Shown here in pieces: positions 25,810-34,092 of a stretch of DNA of 64,000 nucleotides; positions within the stretch are counted from its first letter, which is position 1, and each line of letters begins with the position of its first letter. The stretch lies in contig VEMY01000026.1 of the NCBI GenBank assembly GCA_009711825.1, forward strand, positions 1 to 64,000, given 5' to 3'. The translations under genes were made by a program, and so were the position numbers. The notes below the pieces were generated by a model that was not told the DNA's origin, did no database searches, and worked only from the letters and a program-made list of their open reading frames with translations. Origin of the DNA: Bacillota bacterium. GTDB lineage: Bacteria > Bacillota > Proteinivoracia > UBA4975 > VEMY01.

Positions 25810-26522
25810 GAAAGTTACTTATTGTTCTGTTGATAATTCTCCTTGCAGGTTGCCGGCCTGGGACTGAGCCGGTAACTACCGACAAGAAACTGCCAATCTA
25901 TTCAGTTGCCCGTGAAGATAACAAGTTGGCAATCTCCTTTGATGCTGCCTGGGGAATCGAGTATACAGAGCAGATTCTGGACACTCTCGATGAGTACGGG
26001 ATAAAGACTACTTTTTTCGTTGTTCAGTTCTGGGTGGAAGATTACCCGGAGATGGCACAAATGATTGTAAACCGTGGTCACGAGATCGGTAATCATTCGG
26101 CCACCCATCCCGAGATGGGTAATTTGAGTCCAACTCAGATTAAGGAAGAAATAATGTCCACCCACAAGACAATTTATGAAACAACAGGCTTTGAACCATG
26201 TTTGTTTCGACCGCCCTTTGGCCACTACAGTGATCAACTGCTTGAGACAATGGAGGACTTGGGTTATTACACCATTCAATGGGACGTTGATTCGCTGGAT
26301 TGGAAGGAAAGGGGAGTGGAAGATATTGTCCAGCGGGTGCAAGCCCAGGCCGGTCCCGGCTCAATTATCTTATTCCACAATAATGCCAAATACATTGCCC
26401 AGGCGTTGCCACTATTGTTGGACTACTTCTCTGAGAGAGACTATCATGTTGTCCCTATTTCAGAGTTAATATACAAAAATAACTATTACATCGATCATGA
26501 AGGGCGGCAACATAAAAAATAA
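25806..26522 (+). CDS. Polysaccharide deacetylase (NodB domain) lipoprotein
   Basis: Predicted carbohydrate esterase family 4 enzyme at the outer membrane face, likely acting on peptidoglycan. The lipobox LLAGC is at residues 12-16. The NodB domain starts near residue 38: ISFDAAWG (motif 1, with Ala where the canonical second Asp usually stands), zinc ligands in NHSATHP (motif 2, H-x3-H), RPPFGHYS (motif 3), WDVDSLDW (motif 4) and ILFHNN (motif 5). The 238-residue length fits PdaA/PdaB-like enzymes. ATG 25806 overlaps the preceding stop. No terminator is evident after it. The motif 1 change does not remove the catalytic-base Asp. Confidence 0.85.
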   Translation: MRKLLIVLLIILLAGCRPGTEPVTTDKKLPIYSVAREDNKLAISFDAAWGIEYTEQILDTLDEYGIKTTFFVVQFWVEDYPEMAQMIVNRGHEIGNHSATHPEMGNLSPTQIKEEIMSTHKTIYETTGFEPCLFRPPFGHYSDQLLETMEDLGYYTIQWDVDSLDWKERGVEDIVQRVQAQAGPGSIILFHNNAKYIAQALPLLLDYFSERDYHVVPISELIYKNNYYIDHEGRQHKK

Positions 26523-26532
26523 CCAAAATAGG

Positions 26533-26561
26533 TTGTCAATTGGCTAAACGGGTTGTATAAT
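26533..26561 (+). promoter_or_regulatory. Promoter of the formate dehydrogenase operon
   Basis: TTGTCA at 26533-26538 and TATAAT at 26556-26561 are separated by 17 bases. Transcription should start near 26568, leaving an untranslated leader of about 190 bases. Confidence 0.8.
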
Positions 26562-26573
26562 GGAGTGGAGTTA

Positions 26574-26589
26574 AGTGAAATAATTCACT
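26574..26589. promoter_or_regulatory. Candidate Rex operator
   Basis: AGTGAA-ATAA-TTCACT is a perfect 6-4-6 palindrome. Its core GTGAA-N4-TTCAC is the central part of the Rex consensus TTGTGAA-N4-TTCACAA; the flanking A/T bases differ symmetrically. It starts about 6 bases after the predicted transcription start, where a bound repressor would block the polymerase. The rex gene lies at the far end of this same operon region. Sequence pattern is seen; regulation is inferred. Confidence 0.6.
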
Positions 26590-26755
26590 AAGTGCCCGGG
26601 TAAGGCGCCGTATCTGGGTTATTCAAGTTGCGCAGGAAGGGTTTTAGACAGCTGGTGACGAAATTAAGAGGGTCATGTTATTTTTAATTGTTGTTCTGTT
26701 TCCAACCAATTTTTGCGTCAAAAAGACGTAGTTTGCACAGGGAGGGCCAGAAAAA
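26590..26755 (+). promoter_or_regulatory. Structured 5' leader of the formate dehydrogenase operon, unassigned
   Basis: The leader begins with a hairpin: CCCGGGTA at 26595-26602 pairs with TATCTGGG at 26611-26618 (8 bp, two G-U) around AGGCGCCG. A second hairpin TGCGTC-AAAAA-GACGTA lies at about 26714-26730, just before the ribosome binding site GGGAGGG. No known riboswitch hallmark was recognised and there is no open reading frame of note. Confidence 0.4.
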
Positions 26756-27220
26756 ATGGGAACTTGCAAATGTGAACATCAGCTAGAGCAGATTATTTCC
26801 GACTATGCAGGCAGGAAGGGAGCATTGATTCCTGTCTTGCAGAAAGCACAAGAACTTTATGGTTACTTACCTAAAGACGCCATGCGCCGTGTTGCAGATG
26901 GGTTAAAGCTTCCCCTCAGTCAGGTATACGGTGTCGCCACCTTTTATGCTCAGTTTCATCTTAATCCCCGGGGGCGGAATATTATTCGTGTTTGTCTGGG
27001 GACCGCATGTCATGTGCGTGGCGCCGCCAAAATCCTGGATAAAATTCAAACTGAACTGGGTGTTGGTGCCGGCGAGACTACAGAGGATTTACGTTATACC
27101 ATAGAACCAGTGGCATGCATTGGCGCTTGTGGTCTTGCACCGGTGCTGATGGTCAATGATGACACCCACGGTCGTCTGACCACAGACAAAATTCCTGAAC
27201 TGCTCAAACAGTATGAGTAG
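26756..27220 (+). CDS. NAD-dependent formate dehydrogenase, NuoE-like 2Fe-2S subunit
   Basis: Thioredoxin-like [2Fe-2S] subunit of the NuoE/HoxE/HydC family that joins the diaphorase module. The cluster ligands are Cys80, Cys85, Cys121 and Cys125 (CLGTAC and CIGAC). The N-terminal helical bundle (LIPVLQKAQELYGYLP, then VYGVATFYAQF) is typical. The length of 154 residues is normal. ATG 26756 follows GGGAGGG. It is the first gene of the operon that ends with the selenocysteine-containing catalytic subunit. Confidence 0.93.
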   Translation: MGTCKCEHQLEQIISDYAGRKGALIPVLQKAQELYGYLPKDAMRRVADGLKLPLSQVYGVATFYAQFHLNPRGRNIIRVCLGTACHVRGAAKILDKIQTELGVGAGETTEDLRYTIEPVACIGACGLAPVLMVNDDTHGRLTTDKIPELLKQYE

Positions 27221-27266
27221 CACAAAGTGATAAAGTCAACAAGATTTAGGCTGGGAGGGAAAAATT

Positions 27267-27644
27267 TTGGAACGGATAAAATCGCTGGCTGATTTGAAGA
27301 AAATCCGTGAACAACAGCAAAAGATTCATGAGCCTGAGAAACTTGAGCAGGTAAATGTTATTATCGGAATGGGAACCTGCGGGATTGCGGCCGGGGCCAG
27401 GAATGTGCTTGCAGCCGTTAAAGACGCCGTTGCAGAGCATGGCCTCCAGGTCAATATTATTGAGACAGGCTGTATTGGCATGTGCGAATATGAACCCCTG
27501 CTGGATATCCAGCTTGTCCCTGAAGAACGTATTACCTACGGCCAGGTTACGCCGGATTTGGCACGCAAGATTATTGCCGACCACATTGCCAACGGGCAGA
27601 TAGTTTATGACGCAGCAATTGCCCGCCTGACCAGGGAGGATTGA
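27267..27644 (+). CDS. 2Fe-2S thioredoxin-like ferredoxin subunit
   Basis: A 125-residue protein matching the N-terminal domain that is fused to NuoF in HydB-type bifurcating enzymes; here it is separate. It has GMGTCGIAAGA (Cys38) and ETGCIGMCEYEP (Cys69, Cys73). Only three cluster-position Cys are visible, so one of the usual four is replaced, which leaves cluster binding uncertain. TTG 27267 follows GGGAGG at 27254-27259. Its stop overlaps the region before the NuoF start. I infer that it docks onto the next subunit. Confidence 0.85.
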   Translation: MERIKSLADLKKIREQQQKIHEPEKLEQVNVIIGMGTCGIAAGARNVLAAVKDAVAEHGLQVNIIETGCIGMCEYEPLLDIQLVPEERITYGQVTPDLARKIIADHIANGQIVYDAAIARLTRED

Positions 27645-27646
27645 GA

Positions 27647-29149
27647 ATGGTGGAAAAACAGTTTGTTCCCAAGTATAAAGAGCTGGATTTTTACAGCAAG
27701 CAAAAGCGGATAGCCCTGCGTAATTGTGGACGTATTAATCCAGAGCGGATAGAAGAGTATATCTGGCGTCAGGGCTATGAGGCCCTGGGCAAAGTCCTGA
27801 CTTCCATGGACCCTGATGCAGTTATCGAGGAAGTTGTCACTTCCGGCTTACGGGGCAGGGGTGGCGGTGGATTCCCTACCGGGCTAAAATGGAAGTTTGC
27901 CAAACAAAGCCCGGGAGCAAAGAAATTTGTTATCTGCAACGCCGATGAAGGCGACCCCGGCGCGTTTATGGATCGTAGCATCCTAGAAGGAGATCCCCAT
28001 GCTTTGATAGAGGGGATGATCATTGCCGGTTATGCAATGGGCGCCGACGAAGGCTATATTTACGTGCGGGCTGAATACCCGTTGGCCATCAAGCGTTTGC
28101 GGATTGCTATCGAACAAGCGGAAGCTTTGGGTTTGCTGGGCGAAGATATTTTTAGTAGTGGCTTCGATTTCAAGTTGCAAATTAAGGAAGGGGCAGGGGC
28201 GTTTGTCTGCGGAGAGGAGACCGCGTTGATGGCCTCAATTGAAGGGCACCGTGGCATGCCCCGACCCCGGCCGCCGTTTCCAGCCCAGCGCGGCCTGTGG
28301 GACAAGCCTTCCAATATCAACAATGTCGAGACTTTCGCCAATGTGCCTCAGATTTTGCTGCAGGGCGGTGAATGGTTTGCCAGCATCGGTACTGAGAAAA
28401 GCAAGGGGACCAAGGTCTTTGCGCTAACCGGAAAAATCAAAAATACAGGCCTTGTAGAAGTCCCCATGGGCATAAAGCTGCAGGAAATAATTTTCGAGAT
28501 TGGCGGCGGTATTTCTTCCGGGAAAGAGTTTAAGGCTGTCCAAATCGGCGGACCATCAGGGGGCTGTATTCCCAGCGAACTCCTGGACTTGCCTGTAGAT
28601 TATGATTCGCTGCTGGAGGCGGGGGCGATGATGGGGTCAGGCGGTTTGGTGGTCATGGACAGCGAGACCTGCATGGTGGATTTGGCCCGTTTTTTCCTTA
28701 ATTTCACCCAGAGTGAGTCCTGCGGTAAGTGCACACCCTGTCGTGAAGGCACTAAACGTATGCTGGAAATCCTTACCCGGATTACCGAAGGTGAAGGACA
28801 GCCTGAGGATATCGATGTCCTGGAATCCTTAGGCAATACGATTAAACAGACATCACTATGCGGATTGGGCCAGACTGCGCCTAACCCGGTGCTCAGCACC
28901 CTGCGTTATTTCCGTCATGAATATGACGCTCATATTAAAGATAGAAAATGTCCAGCCGGTGCGTGTACGAACCTTTTGAGTTATTATATCGAAGATAACT
29001 GTAAAGGATGTACGCTGTGTAAAAAGGTGTGTCCAGTTGACGCAATTTCCGGCAATGTGAAGGAAGTGCACCTCATCGATCAAGAAATTTGTATCCAGTG
29101 CGGCGCATGTTTTGAGGCTTGTAAGTTTAGCGCCATCAGCAAAGGTTAG
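27647..29149 (+). CDS. NuoF-like NADH-binding subunit with extra ferredoxin domain
   Basis: Diaphorase subunit with FMN and NAD(H) sites. GRGGGGFPTGLKW and FVICNADEGDPGAFMDR form the flavin/NADH site; an SLBB domain follows (about 260-340); the NuoF cluster motif ESCGKCTPCREGT and SLCGLGQTAPNP bind a [4Fe-4S] cluster; the C-terminus adds a two-cluster ferredoxin domain (CKGCTLCKKVCPVDAI and CIQCGACFEACKF), as in HydB and NADP-linked relatives. ATG 27647 fits AGGGAGG at 27633-27639; a TTG at 27641 is too close. This architecture is shared with electron-bifurcating enzymes, so a ferredoxin partner is possible. Confidence 0.95.
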   Translation: MVEKQFVPKYKELDFYSKQKRIALRNCGRINPERIEEYIWRQGYEALGKVLTSMDPDAVIEEVVTSGLRGRGGGGFPTGLKWKFAKQSPGAKKFVICNADEGDPGAFMDRSILEGDPHALIEGMIIAGYAMGADEGYIYVRAEYPLAIKRLRIAIEQAEALGLLGEDIFSSGFDFKLQIKEGAGAFVCGEETALMASIEGHRGMPRPRPPFPAQRGLWDKPSNINNVETFANVPQILLQGGEWFASIGTEKSKGTKVFALTGKIKNTGLVEVPMGIKLQEIIFEIGGGISSGKEFKAVQIGGPSGGCIPSELLDLPVDYDSLLEAGAMMGSGGLVVMDSETCMVDLARFFLNFTQSESCGKCTPCREGTKRMLEILTRITEGEGQPEDIDVLESLGNTIKQTSLCGLGQTAPNPVLSTLRYFRHEYDAHIKDRKCPAGACTNLLSYYIEDNCKGCTLCKKVCPVDAISGNVKEVHLIDQEICIQCGACFEACKFSAISKG

Positions 29150-29160
29150 GGGTGAATAAC

Positions 29161-31794
29161 TTGAGCGAAATCAAACTTCAGATTAACGATACTGTCGTGA
29201 AAGTGGCCCCGGGGACCACTGTGCTGGAGGCGGCTCGCCAGGCAGGTGTAGATGTGCCAACCCTCTGTCATCATGCAAACCTCACCGGGGCCGGGGCCTG
29301 CCGAATGTGCGTGGTGGAGATAGAAGGGATGCGGAATCTACCTGCATCTTGTGTGCAGCCTGTTGCCGACGGCATGAAAGTAAATACCGAATCGGAATCG
29401 GTTGTGCGGGCAAGGCGGGATATTCTCGACTTGATGCTGGCCAACCATCCTTTAGATTGTTTGACTTGCGAGTCTGCCGGCGCCTGCAAGCTTCAGGATT
29501 ATTGTTATCGCTACAATGTCACTGAGTCCAGTTTAACTGGTGAAACCAGCGACAGGGATGTTCATGCTTGTAATCCCTTTCTGGAGCGGGACTACCGAAA
29601 GTGTATCCTCTGTGGTCTTTGTGTTCGGGCCTGTGCCGAAGTTCAGGGAAATAACGCCATTGACTTTGCCCGTCGCGGATTTTCGTCTACGATAGCTGCG
29701 CCATTTAATGAAGAGCTGGAGGGTGGCGGCTGTACCTTCTGTGGTCACTGCGTGGATCTGTGTCCCACAGGCGCCCTCAGTCCAAGGGTCGGCAAGGGTC
29801 TGGGGCGGGCCTGGGAAAAGCAGCGTGTGCTGACAACCTGTTCGTACTGTGGCGTGGGCTGCGGGCTGTATCTGGAAGTTAAGGATGACAAAGTTGTGGG
29901 TGTGGCGCCTGCCTTTGACGCTCCTGTGAACAAAGGACATCTTTGTGTCAAAGGTCGGTTTGGCTGGGATTTCATTCACAGCAATAAACGCTTGCAAACT
30001 CCGCTGGTTAAGAAGAATGGGCGCTTGGAACCTGCTTCCTGGGATGAGGCCCTGGATTTGGTTGCGGCGAAGCTTGGTGACACCGTCAGTGACCATGGAG
30101 CTGATGCAGTTGCTGTGCTCAGTTCCGCCCGGTGCACCAATGAAGAAAATTACCTTATGCAAAAGTTTACCCGGGAGGTGTTGGGCACAAACAATATTGA
30201 CCATTGTGCCCGGCTCTGACACGCTCCCACCGTGGCCGGTCTGGCCACAGTGCTGGGCAGCGGGGCGATGACCAATAGTATCAAAGATGCTGTTGGGGCA
30301 GATACGATTATGATTTTAGGGTCAAATACCACTGAAGCCCATCCGGTTATCGGCGCCAAGATTAAACGTAATCTTCGTGAGGGTGGCAAACTGGTTGTGG
30401 TTGATCCCAGGCGCACCGAAATTGCAGAACTTGCAGATGTGCATTTGCAAATTAAGCCGGGTACTGATGTGGCTGTGTTGAACGCGCTTCTCCACGTAAT
30501 TGTCGAAGAAGATTTGCTGGACAAAGAATATATCGACCAGCATACCGAGAGCTTTGTGGCTGTTAAGGAAAATGTCCAGGCCTATACACCAGAATATGTG
30601 GCAGAAATTGCAGGGGTAAACGCTGACGACATTCGGGCCGCTGCAAGATTGTATGGCGCTGCCGAAACCGCAGCAATTTTCTACACCATGGGGATCACTC
30701 AGCATACCAATGGTACCGATAATGTCCGGGCAATAGCCAACCTGGCCATGGCCACTGGTAATCTTGGAAAACCCGGAACAGGTATCAATCCCTTGCGAGG
30801 ACAGAATAACGTACAGGGTGCTTGCGACATGGGCGCTTTACCCAATGTGCTTCCTGGCTATAAGCCGGTTCAGGGGAATCCCGGCAAGACGGTAGGTGAG
30901 ATGTTTACTGCTGCGAATGCAGGCAGCATCAAAGCTATGTACATTGTGGGGGAAAACCCAGCCCTCAGTGACCCTGATGCCAATCATGTAAAAGAAAGTT
31001 TGCAAAACCTGGATTTCCTGGTGGTTCAAGATATTTTCCTCACCGAGACTGCCGAACTGGCTGATGTTGTACTGCCTGCTGTAAGTTTTGCGGAAAAAAA
31101 CGGCACCTTTACCAATACCGAACGCCGGGTGCAATTGGTGAGAAAAGCGATATCACCGGTTGGCGGAAGTCGTCCCGACTGGCAGATTGTTACTGAGATA
31201 GCGCGTCGGCTGGGGGCCGATTGGCAGTACCAAACCGCTGAACAAGTGTTTGCGGAAATCGGCGCGGTTAATTCGGCATATGCCGGTCTCAATTATGAAC
31301 GTTTGTCTGCAGGCGGAATTTCCTGGCCATGCCTGGATTCTGACCATTCCGGGACACCAATTCTACACGCCAACGGACCAGCCCGGGGCAAAGGACAATT
31401 TTCGGTCGTTGCCCACGTTGGTTCAAAGGAACAGCCAGATGCTGAATATCCCTTTATTCTCACCACTGGCCGGATTCTCTACCATTACCATACCGGAACA
31501 ATGACAAGAAACACTAGTGCCTTGAGCGAGCACCGTCCCATGGAGCTTGTGGAGATTCACCCCCAGACTGCGGCAAAACTGAACGTAGAAGATGGAGAAT
31601 TGGTAAAAATCAGTTCCCGCCGAGGCTCAGTAGAGGCAGCTGTGAAAGTGTCTCAGCGGGTAAGCGAAAACTTAGTGTTTATGACCTTCCATTTCCGTGA
31701 GTCTGCAGCAAATGTGCTAACCAATCCTGCTGTGGATAAAACTGCCAAAACACCCGAACTAAAAGTCGCAGCTGTTCGAATTGAAAAATTGTAA
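29161..31794 (+). CDS. fdhA: Formate dehydrogenase catalytic subunit, selenocysteine-containing
   Basis: Molybdopterin (W or Mo) enzyme that oxidises formate or reduces CO2. It is one gene of about 877 residues read through an in-frame TGA at 30217-30219 (Sec353). The context C-A-R-L-Sec-H-A-P-T-V-A-G-L is the canonical FdhA active site, with the catalytic His next to Sec. Domains: 2Fe-2S (about 1-80), NuoG-like His/Cys cluster (CLTCESAGACKLQDYC), two ferredoxin clusters (CILCGLCVRAC and CTFCGHCVDLCP), Fe4S4 (CSYCGVGCGL), then the molybdopterin domains to the C-terminus. TTG 29161 follows AGGGGTGA. A naive reading would split this gene into two open frames at the TGA. Confidence 0.96.
30220..30260 (+). 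promoter_or_regulatory. Bacterial SECIS element of fdhA
   Basis: Immediately after the TGA, GTGGCC (30232-30237) and GGCCAC (30243-30248) form a perfect 6-bp stem with apical loop GGTCT. The loop begins 18 bases after the TGA, as in E. coli fdhF, whose SelB-binding hairpin has the same GGUCU loop. It would recruit SelB with tRNA-Sec. Confidence 0.9.
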
Positions 31795-31807
31795 AATTTT
31801 TAATTTC

Positions 31808-31838
31808 AGGCGGTTACAATAACCGCCTGTTTCTTTTG
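31808..31838 (+). terminator. Intrinsic terminator after fdhA
   Basis: AGGCGGTTA and TAACCGCCT form a 9-bp perfect stem with loop CAA, followed by a T-rich tail, 14 bases after the fdhA stop. Confidence 0.85.
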
Positions 31839-31903
31839 TTGCTATGGTCGATGCATCATGTTAAAATTGTTACAGATTGCACTTTTCACAAGGAGGGAAA
31901 TGT

Positions 31904-32527
31904 ATGACAGGTAAACTGCAGCGGATACCTGATGTGGTAATTCGCCGCCTACCCGTCTATCTGCGTTATCTGCAGCAATTGCACAGCTATGATGTTGATA
32001 CTGTATCCTCACAGCAGATGGGCCATGATTTGAACCTGAATCCCGCGCAGATTCGTAAAGACCTTTCAATATTCGGTGATTTTGGTGTCAAGGGAATGGG
32101 ATACCGGGTCAATGAGTTGGCGGAAAAGCTCGCTGGCATCCTGGGCTTGGACAAGGAGATACCCATCGTTCTGGTTGGTGTTGGTAATCTAGGTGCGGCC
32201 CTTTGTCGCTATAACCGCTATCAGCAAACCACCACCAAAATTATTGGTTTGTTTGATGGCCATCCGTCAAAGGTTGGCCAGGTTCACGGCTCGTTGGAAG
32301 TGCGCCCGATGGAAGAGTTGTCTGGGTTTATTCAGGATAACGATGTCCGTCTGGCAATTATTGCAGTTCCTGGCACTGCTGCCCAATCAGTGTGCGACGT
32401 ATTAGTGGCCTCCGGAATCAAAGCAATTCTAAACTTCGCACCGGTATTACTGCAGGCTCCAGAAAGCGTTCGGATTCAAAATTCTGACGTAACCACCGAG
32501 CTGCAGGCGCTAGCCTATTATTTGTAG
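31904..32527 (+). CDS. rex: Redox-sensing transcriptional repressor Rex
   Basis: Dimeric repressor that leaves DNA when the NADH/NAD ratio rises. The N-terminal winged helix (RLPVYLRYLQQL; SSQQMGHDLNLNPAQIRKDLS) spans residues 10-60, with FGDFGVKGMGY next. The Rossmann NAD(H) fold carries VGVGNLGAAL near residue 90. The length of 207 residues is normal. ATG 31904 follows AAGGAGGG; an earlier in-frame start at 31877 would overlap the ribosome binding site. It lies directly after the formate dehydrogenase operon and before aspartase and rnf, genes typical of its regulon in Clostridia. Confidence 0.95.
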   Translation: MTGKLQRIPDVVIRRLPVYLRYLQQLHSYDVDTVSSQQMGHDLNLNPAQIRKDLSIFGDFGVKGMGYRVNELAEKLAGILGLDKEIPIVLVGVGNLGAALCRYNRYQQTTTKIIGLFDGHPSKVGQVHGSLEVRPMEELSGFIQDNDVRLAIIAVPGTAAQSVCDVLVASGIKAILNFAPVLLQAPESVRIQNSDVTTELQALAYYL

Positions 32528-32601
32528 TTTGGCAGGAGTTTGTTTGCCAGCCGACGAAATTATAGTTATGGTTTGAGCATGCACTATGAGGAGGAACCGC
32601 A

Positions 32602-34014
32602 GTGACACCGTACAGGCGTGAGCGGGACTTGCTGGGAGACAGGGATGTACCTCAGGATGTGTATTATGGTATCCAAACAGCAAGGGCCGCTGATAATTTC
32701 CCGATTACCGGATATAAACCACATCGACAAATGATCTTTGCGTTAGCGCATGTTAAGATGGCTGCAGCCGCCGCCAATGTTCACGTAAACCGACTTTCAC
32801 CTAAATTGGGTGACGCAATCATTAAAGCTTGTACTGAAATTCTCGACGGTCAATTTCATGACCACTTTGTTGTTGACGTGATTCAGGGTGGCGCGGGAAC
32901 ATCATATAACATGAACGCAAATGAGGTAATCGCTAACCGGGCCATCGAGTTGTTGGGGGGCAAGCGGGGAGATTATCTTTTGGTATCGCCCAACACCCAT
33001 GTCAATATGGCCCAATCTACAAACGATGTCTTCCCCACAGCTATTAAAATCGCCTCGCTGGTTCTTGCTGGAAACCTGATTGATGCGTTACACAAGCTGC
33101 GTCAGGCGCTCCTGGAAAAAGAGCAGGAATTTGACGGAATTATCAAGATGGGCCGGACTCATCTCCAGGATGCGGTGCCGATTCGCTTAGGACAAGAGTT
33201 TGGCGCCTATGCCACCGCCCTGAACCGGGATATTATTCGGATCAGTCAGGTTATCAAAGGCCTGGAGCAGATTAATATGGGCGCAACAGCTATTGGGACA
33301 GGCCTTAATGCAGACGTGGAGTACATCGACAAAGTTATTGAGCTTTTGGCCTTCAATACGGGTTTACCGTTGGCCAAAGCCAAAAACATGGTCGACGCGA
33401 CCCAAAATTGTGATGTCTATGCTGCCGTGTCCGGCGCCCTGAAAGTCTGTGCCGTTAACCTTTCCAAGATGGCCAATGACTTGCGTCTGCTGGCATCGGG
33501 ACCACGGTGCGGTTTAAATGAAATCAACCTGCCTGCCATGCAGCCGGGGTCGTCAATTATGCCAGGAAAAGTCAATCCAGTCATGGCCGAGGTTGTGAAC
33601 CAGGTTGCCTTCCAGGTTATGGGCAATGACATGACGGTTACGATGGCTGCTGAAGCAGGACAACTGGAATTGAATGTTATGGAGCCGGTGCTGACCTTTA
33701 ATCTCTTGCAGTCTTTGGATATCCTATGCAATGTTGTCAATGTTTTTTCTGACCGCTGTGTCCGGGGGATTACCGCCAATGTCCAGCGTTGTCGAAAGAT
33801 GGTTGAAAACAGTGTCGGCATTATTACCGCCATTAACCCCCACGTCGGATACGAGACGGCATCTGCCGTTGCCAAAGAAGCGATTACAACTGGCAGACCG
33901 GTGCGCGAAATAGTCTTGGAGCGGGGTATTTTGACTGAAGACGAACTCGATATCATTCTCAACCCGCAAGAGATGACTAAACCTGGTATCGCCGGAGCAA
34001 ATCTGCTCAAGTAA
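32602..34014 (+). CDS. aspA: Aspartate ammonia-lyase
   Basis: Fumarase/aspartase superfamily enzyme that converts aspartate to fumarate and ammonia. The family signature GSSIMPGKVNP is at about residues 316-326 and the active-site flap lies there. NTHVNMAQSTNDVFP and GRTHLQDAVP are the other conserved blocks. The N-terminal GDRDVPQDVYYGIQT favours aspartase over class II fumarase. The length of 470 residues is normal. GTG 32602 follows GAGGAGG. In this setting it could supply fumarate or deaminate aspartate. A promoter is not evident in the 74-base gap after rex. Confidence 0.9.
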   Translation: MTPYRRERDLLGDRDVPQDVYYGIQTARAADNFPITGYKPHRQMIFALAHVKMAAAAANVHVNRLSPKLGDAIIKACTEILDGQFHDHFVVDVIQGGAGTSYNMNANEVIANRAIELLGGKRGDYLLVSPNTHVNMAQSTNDVFPTAIKIASLVLAGNLIDALHKLRQALLEKEQEFDGIIKMGRTHLQDAVPIRLGQEFGAYATALNRDIIRISQVIKGLEQINMGATAIGTGLNADVEYIDKVIELLAFNTGLPLAKAKNMVDATQNCDVYAAVSGALKVCAVNLSKMANDLRLLASGPRCGLNEINLPAMQPGSSIMPGKVNPVMAEVVNQVAFQVMGNDMTVTMAAEAGQLELNVMEPVLTFNLLQSLDILCNVVNVFSDRCVRGITANVQRCRKMVENSVGIITAINPHVGYETASAVAKEAITTGRPVREIVLERGILTEDELDIILNPQEMTKPGIAGANLLK

Positions 34015-34092
34015 TAAAATGACTCCGGCTTTTTTACGCTCTAATGTGGTGGTTTTCACATATACAATACTATTTTAAGGGGTGATTTAGAT

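Noticed and set aside
26590-26755. Molybdenum/tungsten cofactor riboswitch in the formate dehydrogenase leader
   Set aside because: The gene context would suit it, but the expected multi-helix architecture with a GNRA-loop pairing was not found by eye.
26756-29149. HydABC-type [FeFe] hydrogenase
   Set aside because: The NuoE-like and NuoF-like subunits fit, but the large subunit has molybdopterin domains and a formate dehydrogenase active site; no H-cluster motif is present.
30217-30219. TGA stop dividing the formate dehydrogenase into two genes
   Set aside because: The codon is in frame at the catalytic position and is followed by a SECIS-type hairpin, so it is read as selenocysteine.
31885-31891. 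TTCACAA half-site before rex, possible autoregulation
   Set aside because: The left half-site at the required 4-base spacing (AGATTGC) does not match.
32602-34014. Class II fumarase
   Set aside because: The shared superfamily signature is present, but the N-terminal GDRDVPQDVYYGIQT block favours aspartase.
34045-34060. Possible Rex site upstream of rnfC (TGTGGTGGTTTTCACA)
   Set aside because: Only the outer TGTG/CACA bases pair; two of the inner positions break the palindrome, so the match is too weak to report.
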